This document shows positions 58,952 through 64,000 of a stretch of 64,000 nt of DNA, piece after piece. The position numbers were made by a program, and so were the translations under genes. The notes below the pieces were generated by a model, which worked only from the letters and a program-made list of their open reading frames with translations, searched no databases and had not been told where the DNA came from. Position 1 is the first letter of the stretch. The number at the start of each line of letters is the position of its first letter. Source of the stretch: Salinicola tamaricis (GTDB lineage Bacteria; Pseudomonadota; Gammaproteobacteria; Pseudomonadales; Halomonadaceae); NCBI RefSeq assembly GCF_003006155.1, contig NZ_CP023559.1, positions 496,001-560,000 on the forward strand, written 5' to 3'.

Positions 58952-61020
58952 AGATCAAACAGGACTTCCCACACCGCGTTCGCGAAATCGAGAATCAGTG
59001 GATCGTGCTGGCAGACGGCACGCGCCTGGCAGCCCGTATCTGGTTACCCGAAGGCGCCATCGGCACACCGGACGAAGGCGCCATCGGCATACCGGACAAA
59101 AACGCTGAGGCGTCGCCGGTGCCGGCGATCCTCGAGTACCTGCCCTACCGCAAGCGCGACGGCACCGCGGTGCGTGATGAACTCACCCACCCCTGGCTCG
59201 CCGGCCACGGCTACGCCTGTGTGCGCGTCGACATGCGCGGCAACGGTGAATCCGACGGTTTGATGGAGGACGAGTACGCGCTCCAGGAGCAGGCCGATGC
59301 GCTGGAAGTGATCGACTGGATCGCCGCGCAGCCGTGGTGCGATGGCAAGCTGGGCATGATGGGTATCTCCTGGGGGGGATTCAACAGCCTGCAGCTGGCC
59401 GCGCTCAGACCCGAACCGCTCAAGGCGATCATCACCCTGTGCTCCACCGACGACCGCTACGCCGACGATATCCACTACAAGGGCGGCAACATGCTGCTGG
59501 AGAACCTGGGCTGGGCGGCGACCATGCTGAGTTTCTCGGCTGCCGTGCCCGACCCGGCGCTGGTCGGCGAGCGCTGGCGCGAGATGTGGAAACACCGCCT
59601 CGACAACATGCCGCTACTGGCCGAGCCCTGGCTGCGTCATCAGCAGCGCGACACCTATTGGCAGCACGGCTCGATCTGCGAGAACTATGCCGACATCGAA
59701 GCTGCGGTCTACATGATCAGCGGCTGGGCGGACGCCTACGTCAACACCATTCCCCGGATGATGGAGCACCTCTCCTGCCCGAAAAAGGCGCTGCTCGGGC
59801 CATGGATGCACAAGTACCCCCACTTCGCGATCCCCGACCCGGCCATTGGCTTTCTGCAGGAGGCGCTGCGCTGGTGGGACTACTGGCTCAAGGGGATCGA
59901 CACCGGGATCATGGACGAGCCGCCCTGCACCTTCTATCTGCAGGACGGCCTGCCACCGGCGCCCAAGTATCTCGAGCGTCCGGGACAGTGGGTGCAGACC
60001 AGCGCCTGGCCCGCCCCGGCGGCGGAGATCGCATGGCAGCCGCTCGTCCTCGGCGATGCCGGCCTGGCACCGGAAGGACATCTGAGCGCGGCGCGCGCGA
60101 TCGCCTCGCCGCTGACCGCCGGCGCGCTGCAGGGTGAATACATTCCGCTGTGGTTCGGCGCCGACTTCCCGCCGGATCAGCGCCGCGATGACGGCCTGGC
60201 GCTGATCTTCGACTCCGCGCCCTACGCCGAGGGGCTCGATCTGCTCGGCCAGCCTAGACTGCGCGCCAGCCTGAGCAGCGCCGAGGACTGTGGCCAACTG
60301 CACGTGCGCCTGTGCGACGTGGCCCCCAACGGCGAGAGCGCGCTGATCAGCTACGCCACGCTCAATCTGGCCCTGCGCGACGATCTCGCCACGCTCACCC
60401 CGCCGGTACCCGGCGAGCGTATGGAGATCGACCTGGCGCTGGACCTGATCGGCTACCGGCTGCCCCCCGGGCATCGTCTGCGCCTGGCGCTCTCCAGCGC
60501 CAGCTTTCCGCTGGTGTGGTCGCCGCCGCGGCGCGCCGATCTCACCCTCGAGGCCGGCACGCCGACGCTGTCACTGCCGATCTGCCAGGCGCCCTACGTG
60601 CCGATGCCGTTCGAGCCGCCGGAGAGCGCGCCGCCGTGCCGGATCGAGACGCTGCGCCCGGGCCATCCAAAGCGCACCCTCAGCGAGGATATCGGCAGCG
60701 GCGAAGTGACGGTGACGGTGGAGGACGACATGGGCGATATCCGCTTCGAGGATCACGGCCTGTGCGTCGAGCAGAAGGCCCGCGAGGTCTATGTCAGCCA
60801 CCCCAGCGATGCGACCCGCACCCGCGCCGACATCGAGTGGACCTACCGCGCCGGGCGCGAGTCGGGCGAGTCGCGCTTCGGCGTCGAGGTGGTCAGCCGC
60901 TATCACCTGTACTGCGACGAGACCACCTTCTACCTGAGCGCCGAGCAGATCGCCCATGAGGGCGAGACGCTGGTCAGCGAGAAGCGCTGGGCCCGCGAGA
61001 TCCCGCGTCGCGCCATCTGA
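58948..61020 (+). CDS. CocE/NonD-family alpha/beta hydrolase
   Basis: 690 residues. Alpha/beta hydrolase domain (about 10-320) with the serine nucleophile S141 in GMMGISWGGFNSLQL, oxyanion tyrosine region EYLPYRKRDGT, VRVDMRGNGESDG, the acid in ISGWADAYVNT and the catalytic histidine in GPWMHKYPH. A C-terminal beta-sandwich (about 340-560) and an extra C-terminal domain follow, as in X-Pro dipeptidyl peptidase/cocaine esterase relatives. Overlaps the BCCT gene by four bases, so a substrate brought in by that carrier, perhaps an ester or amide, is likely. A 24-base near-perfect tandem duplication lies at 59050-59097. Confidence 0.87.
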   Translation: MKIKQDFPHRVREIENQWIVLADGTRLAARIWLPEGAIGTPDEGAIGIPDKNAEASPVPAILEYLPYRKRDGTAVRDELTHPWLAGHGYACVRVDMRGNGESDGLMEDEYALQEQADALEVIDWIAAQPWCDGKLGMMGISWGGFNSLQLAALRPEPLKAIITLCSTDDRYADDIHYKGGNMLLENLGWAATMLSFSAAVPDPALVGERWREMWKHRLDNMPLLAEPWLRHQQRDTYWQHGSICENYADIEAAVYMISGWADAYVNTIPRMMEHLSCPKKALLGPWMHKYPHFAIPDPAIGFLQEALRWWDYWLKGIDTGIMDEPPCTFYLQDGLPPAPKYLERPGQWVQTSAWPAPAAEIAWQPLVLGDAGLAPEGHLSAARAIASPLTAGALQGEYIPLWFGADFPPDQRRDDGLALIFDSAPYAEGLDLLGQPRLRASLSSAEDCGQLHVRLCDVAPNGESALISYATLNLALRDDLATLTPPVPGERMEIDLALDLIGYRLPPGHRLRLALSSASFPLVWSPPRRADLTLEAGTPTLSLPICQAPYVPMPFEPPESAPPCRIETLRPGHPKRTLSEDIGSGEVTVTVEDDMGDIRFEDHGLCVEQKAREVYVSHPSDATRTRADIEWTYRAGRESGESRFGVEVVSRYHLYCDETTFYLSAEQIAHEGETLVSEKRWAREIPRRAI

Positions 61021-61109
61021 GTGTCCCGCTCCAGGACGTCGCGACCGACGGTGGCGTGCACCACTCGTGCTATGCTCCGGGGCCGAGAGAACTCGGTTCC
61101 GGACGCCCC

Positions 61110-62033
61110 ATGCCCATTCGCGACGTGCTCCCCCCACTGGCCTGCCTGCGCACCTTCGAGGCGGCCGCCCGCCATTCGAGCTTCACCCAGGCCGGCAGTG
61201 AGCTGAGCCTGACCCAGAGCGCGGTCAGCCGCCAGATCAAGCGCCTCGAGACGGATCTTGGCCGGCCGCTGTTCGAACGCCAGCATGACGGCCTGCGCCT
61301 GACCCCGGCCGGCGCGCACTACTTCCGCGTGGTGCAGCGGCTGCTGCGGGAACTGCGTGACGAGACTGCGCGTCTGCGCCGGCGCGGCGACGACCGCCAG
61401 CTGACCCTGGCCTCGAGCCCGACCATCGCCTCGATCTGGCTCGCCCGTCAGCTGCCCGATTTCCAGCAGGCGCATCCCGACATCGAGATTCGAGTCCTCA
61501 CCGTCGAGGACCCCTATCGGCTCGATCTGGCCGAATTCGATCTCGGCATCTACTACCACATCCCCCACGAGGTCGATCCCCCCGGACTCGAAGCCAGCCC
61601 GATCTTCGCCGAGGAGCGCGTCGCCGCGGTGTGCAGCCCGGTCTATCTGGCGCGCCACGGTGCGGTCGCCGACCCCGCCGACCTGCTCGCCCGCCACACC
61701 CTGATGGTGGTGGAGGATCACTACCGCGACTGGCTGACCTGGGAGCACTGGTATCGCTCCCTCGGCTTCGACTGGCAGCCGCCGCTGCACACCCTGCGTG
61801 CCAACAGCTTCCAGCTGCTGATGAACGCCACCCTCGCGGGCCAGGGGGTCACCCTCGGCTGGATGCTTCTGCTCGCCGCCGAGCTCGATCAGGGCAACCT
61901 GGTCCAGGCACTGCCCGAGAGCCTGCCCAGCCGTGGACGGCTGGCGCTGCTGACCCCGACCCATCGCCACCTGACCGAACCGATGCGCGCCTTTCGCGAC
62001 TGGGTGCTGGAGAGTGCCGGCCCGCCCCGCTAG
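61110..62033 (+). CDS. LysR-family regulator (GcvA-like)
   Basis: 307 residues. Helix-turn-helix: LRTFEAAARHSSFTQAGSEL and SLTQSAVSRQIKRLETDLGR, then LFERQHDGLRLTPAG. The effector domain (about 95-300) reads TLASSPTIASIWLARQLPDF and continues to MRAFRDWVL. It lies 89 bases after the hydrolase gene on the same strand and may control the BCCT-hydrolase pair. The start at 61110 is set by family alignment. Confidence 0.9.
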   Translation: MPIRDVLPPLACLRTFEAAARHSSFTQAGSELSLTQSAVSRQIKRLETDLGRPLFERQHDGLRLTPAGAHYFRVVQRLLRELRDETARLRRRGDDRQLTLASSPTIASIWLARQLPDFQQAHPDIEIRVLTVEDPYRLDLAEFDLGIYYHIPHEVDPPGLEASPIFAEERVAAVCSPVYLARHGAVADPADLLARHTLMVVEDHYRDWLTWEHWYRSLGFDWQPPLHTLRANSFQLLMNATLAGQGVTLGWMLLLAAELDQGNLVQALPESLPSRGRLALLTPTHRHLTEPMRAFRDWVLESAGPPR

Positions 62034-62123
62034 CGGACGCCCTTGCCAACAGCGCCACGGCCCGAACCCTGTCCTCCCCCACAGACGCCTGCCAACAAAC
62101 GCACGCCCACAGAGACAACGTCA

Positions 62124-62882
62124 ATGCCCACCCCTGTCGATTCGACCCACGCCGGCCAGGCGGTCTATACCCGTCGCAACTTGGCGCTCTACGATCTGAT
62201 CGTGCTGCGACTCTCCAATCGCGGCATCTGGCGCTGCCCGACCTCGCGCCTGCTGGAGCACTATGCGCGCCACCTGAGCGCCAATCACCTCGACGTGGGC
62301 GTGGGTACCGGCTTTTTCCTCGACCGTAGCCGGTTTCCGAGTCACCAGCCGCGGCTGGCGCTGTTCGACCTCAATGCCGACTCCCTGTCACATACCGCGG
62401 CGCGGGTGAAGCGTCTGCAGCCACAGACGCGCCAACTCGACATTCTCGCCCCGATCGAAGCCCCGCCGGCACCGTTCGACTCCATCGGCGTCAACTACCT
62501 GCTGCATTGCCTGCCCGGCCCGATGACGCACAAGGCACGCGCCTTCGATCACCTCGCGCCGCTGCTGGCGCCGGGGGCAACGCTGTTCGGTGCCACTATC
62601 CTGGGCGACGGCGTCACACGCTCATCGCTGGCGCGACGATTGATGGCGTTCTACAACGCCAAGGGGATCTTCTCCAATGAGGCGGATACACCGCAGGCGC
62701 TGGAGCGCGCGCTCGCCGAGCGTTTCTCCCATCACCAGATCGAGATCGTCGGCTGCGTGGCGCTGTGTTCTCGCCCGGCGCGAGTGATCGCCAGGCAGAC
62801 GCAGCGCCACGCGCGCGTATCGCGATCATGCTGCCAGCGGGCAGATCCTGCCGGGCGTGGGTCGTTAAAGCATCAGGGATAA
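62124..62882 (+). CDS. Class I SAM-dependent methyltransferase (probable frame break at the C terminus)
   Basis: Reads MPTPVDSTHAGQAVYTRRNL and shows the AdoMet motif LDVGVGTGFFLDRS (about 57-70), with LALFDLNADSLSHTAARVKR as the acidic second strand and VNYLLHCLPG near motif III. The length to about residue 220 fits a small methyltransferase; the substrate is unknown. The final 30 raw residues (VIARQTQRHARVSRSCCQR...) are arginine- and cysteine-rich and look out of frame. A one-base indel near 62775 would bring the stop at 62785-62787 into use. It follows LysR by 90 bases. Confidence 0.8.
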   Translation: MPTPVDSTHAGQAVYTRRNLALYDLIVLRLSNRGIWRCPTSRLLEHYARHLSANHLDVGVGTGFFLDRSRFPSHQPRLALFDLNADSLSHTAARVKRLQPQTRQLDILAPIEAPPAPFDSIGVNYLLHCLPGPMTHKARAFDHLAPLLAPGATLFGATILGDGVTRSSLARRLMAFYNAKGIFSNEADTPQALERALAERFSHHQIEIVGCVALCSRPARVIARQTQRHARVSRSCCQRADPAGRGSLKHQG

Positions 62883-62979
62883 GAGCGTCGGACACCGCAG
62901 CCAGGCGGCCTGCCGAAGAACGACCTGGAAGGAAGCGCAGACACCGGATGGTGCCACGCTATCGGGGATGGTACTTGGC

Positions 62980-63138
62980 TCAGGCGCGCTGGCGCGAGGC
63001 GTTCGGCGTGTCGTCTCTGACGCCGACGCGCTCTCTCGCCACGGGCGTGCTCTTGTCGCTGCGGCAAAGGCGCAGCGCGACGAAGAGCCCGAAGGCGCCG
63101 AAACCGATGGCGATCGCGAAGATGCTGAGAAGAGTCAT
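62980..63138 (-). CDS. Possible small single-pass membrane protein
   Basis: A 52-residue reading, MTLLSIFAIAIGFGAFGLFV and onward, has one hydrophobic helix (about 2-24) followed by a basic, polar tail ending NASRQRA. AGGGC lies a few bases before the ATG. The composition is coding-like, but there is no homologue I recognise. Between 62883 and 63380 I see no other gene. Confidence 0.4.
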   Translation of the reverse strand: MTLLSIFAIAIGFGAFGLFVALRLCRSDKSTPVARERVGVRDDTPNASRQRA

Positions 63139-63380
63139 GGTGTGCCCTGCCTGTCGGCTCGTTGCCTGGTGGCCACCGGACGCGCTCGCGCCGGCGACGA
63201 TCGTTACCCTGCGTTATCGCCCGGATACAAAAAACCTTGAATCCTGACGCAGCGTAGCGAGTTGGCAGCGATTATTTACCTTTCACCACTACTTTCGCAA
63301 CACGACTTTGGCCAAATCACATCGCGCCATCCCGGGTCACGACGGGCCGGCCCGGGTGAGCGCCTCGCCCTGGCCGGCGC

Positions 63381-64000
63381 TCACGGCGGATCGGGCACCC
63401 CAGGATTGGTGATCGCCTCGCGCGACGAGTCGTCGGACGGCGTGCCACCCCGAGCCCGGCTCTCCTCCATCACCACGCTCATGCGCGGCATGCCCAGATC
63501 GAGCCCCTGCTCGTCGAAACGCTGCTTGAGACGCAGATTGAACGCCCGCGCCACGTCCCACTGCATGACCGGTGCGGTGCGCATGCGGATGCGCAGGATG
63601 GCGGCGCCAGCATCGAAGCTCTCGATCCCCTGCACCTCCAGTGGCGACCAGATGTGGTGGCGCATCATCGGATCGTTGCGCAGCTCGTCGGCGATGCTGC
63701 GCATGGTCTCGATCGCCTCGTCGATCTTCATCTGATGGCCGATGCGGATACGCAGCAGCGCAATGCCGAACTCACGCGAGTAGTTCTGGATGCCCTGGAT
63801 CTGGCTGAACGGAATGATGTGCACGATCCCGTCCAGGTCACGCAGTTTCACCGTACGGATGCTCAGCGCCTCGACCGTGCCCATGTGACTGCCGAGATTG
63901 ACGAAATCGTCGATCGCCAGCGAATCCTCGATCAGAATGAACAGCCCGGTGATCAGGTCCTGCACCAGAGTCTGGGCGCCGAAACCCACCGCCAGACCGA
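63381..64000 (-). CDS. MscS-family mechanosensitive channel, C-terminal part (runs off right edge)
   Basis: 206 visible residues. The pore-helix pattern GLAVGFGAQTLVQDLITGLF is the conserved MscS third-helix motif, followed by the beta domain IEDSLAIDDFVNLGSHMGTV, EALSIRTVKLRDLDGIVHII and PFSQIQGIQNYSREFG, and the C-terminal alpha-beta region (QMKIDEAIETMRSIADELRN). These channels open on membrane stretch and release solutes during osmotic downshock, fitting a salt-exposed organism. The N-terminal helices lie outside the window, so the exact subtype cannot be set. The last ~30 residues form a disordered tail ending NPGVPDPP. Confidence 0.9.
   Translation of the reverse strand, partial: GLAVGFGAQTLVQDLITGLFILIEDSLAIDDFVNLGSHMGTVEALSIRTVKLRDLDGIVHIIPFSQIQGIQNYSREFGIALLRIRIGHQMKIDEAIETMRSIADELRNDPMMRHHIWSPLEVQGIESFDAGAAILRIRMRTAPVMQWDVARAFNLRLKQRFDEQGLDLGMPRMSVVMEESRARGGTPSDDSSREAITNPGVPDPP

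Noticed and set aside
62968-63240. A 90-codon plus-strand reading after the methyltransferase
   Set aside because: No hydrophobic or domain pattern and no ribosome-binding site; it overlaps the better small membrane protein reading on the other strand.

Overview
The window is GC-rich (AT-rich only in a few promoter regions) and tightly packed. It looks like a marine or halophilic gammaproteobacterium. The Lap-type adhesin secretion operon, the BCCT transporter and the deo nucleoside cluster would fit a Halomonadaceae-like genome (Halomonas, Salinicola, Cobetia), but this is inference from gene content, not a phylogenetic result.

Layout. (1) 1-30075, minus strand: one long Lap-type module. 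A giant RTX adhesin gene of about 24.5 kb is read first. It is followed by the type I secretion ABC transporter (lapB-like), membrane fusion protein (lapC-like), TolC-like outer membrane channel (lapE-like) and the start of a LapD-like c-di-GMP receptor that runs off the left edge. The adhesin has an N-terminal retention module with a PAAG LapG-type cleavage site, about 52 copies of a 102-residue repeat, PA14-like, beta-propeller-like and VWA modules, nine RTX nonapeptides and a C-terminal secretion region. (2) 30342-39972: two aminotransferases, adenine deaminase, a LysE-type exporter, a DinB-like protein, a HAD dehalogenase, a PucR regulator coupled to a succinate-semialdehyde-type dehydrogenase, and a DeoR orthologue. 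(3) 40367-47838: a sugar locus with a LacI-type repressor and a kinase on the minus strand. Divergent from these are a periplasmic binding protein, ATPase, two permeases and a psicose/tagatose 3-epimerase-like enzyme. (4) 47904-55268: nucleoside uptake and breakdown (tsx, nupC, deoC, deoA, deoB, deoD, cdd). (5) 55384-64000: a TerB/J-domain protein and a second J-like membrane protein, a DUF3820 protein, a BCCT transporter fused by overlap to a CocE-type hydrolase, a LysR regulator, a methyltransferase and part of an MscS channel.

How the parts fit. In the Lap module, the LapBCE channel would export the adhesin and the N-terminal module would hold it at the surface. LapD (with LapG, expected just outside the window) would control release in response to c-di-GMP. 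In the nucleoside module, Tsx and NupC bring in nucleosides, DeoD/DeoA/Cdd split or deaminate them, and DeoB and DeoC send the pentose to glycolysis. A 64-bp element is shared by the regions upstream of deoR and nupC, which supports common regulation. In the sugar locus the four epimerase metal ligands are present, so a rare ketohexose is the best substrate guess.

Quality warning. At least 20 single-base indels break otherwise intact genes, including deoA, deoB, lapB and both aminotransferases. Many lie in short homopolymers. They look like uncorrected assembly errors, so broken frames here should not be read as pseudogenes without read-level checking.
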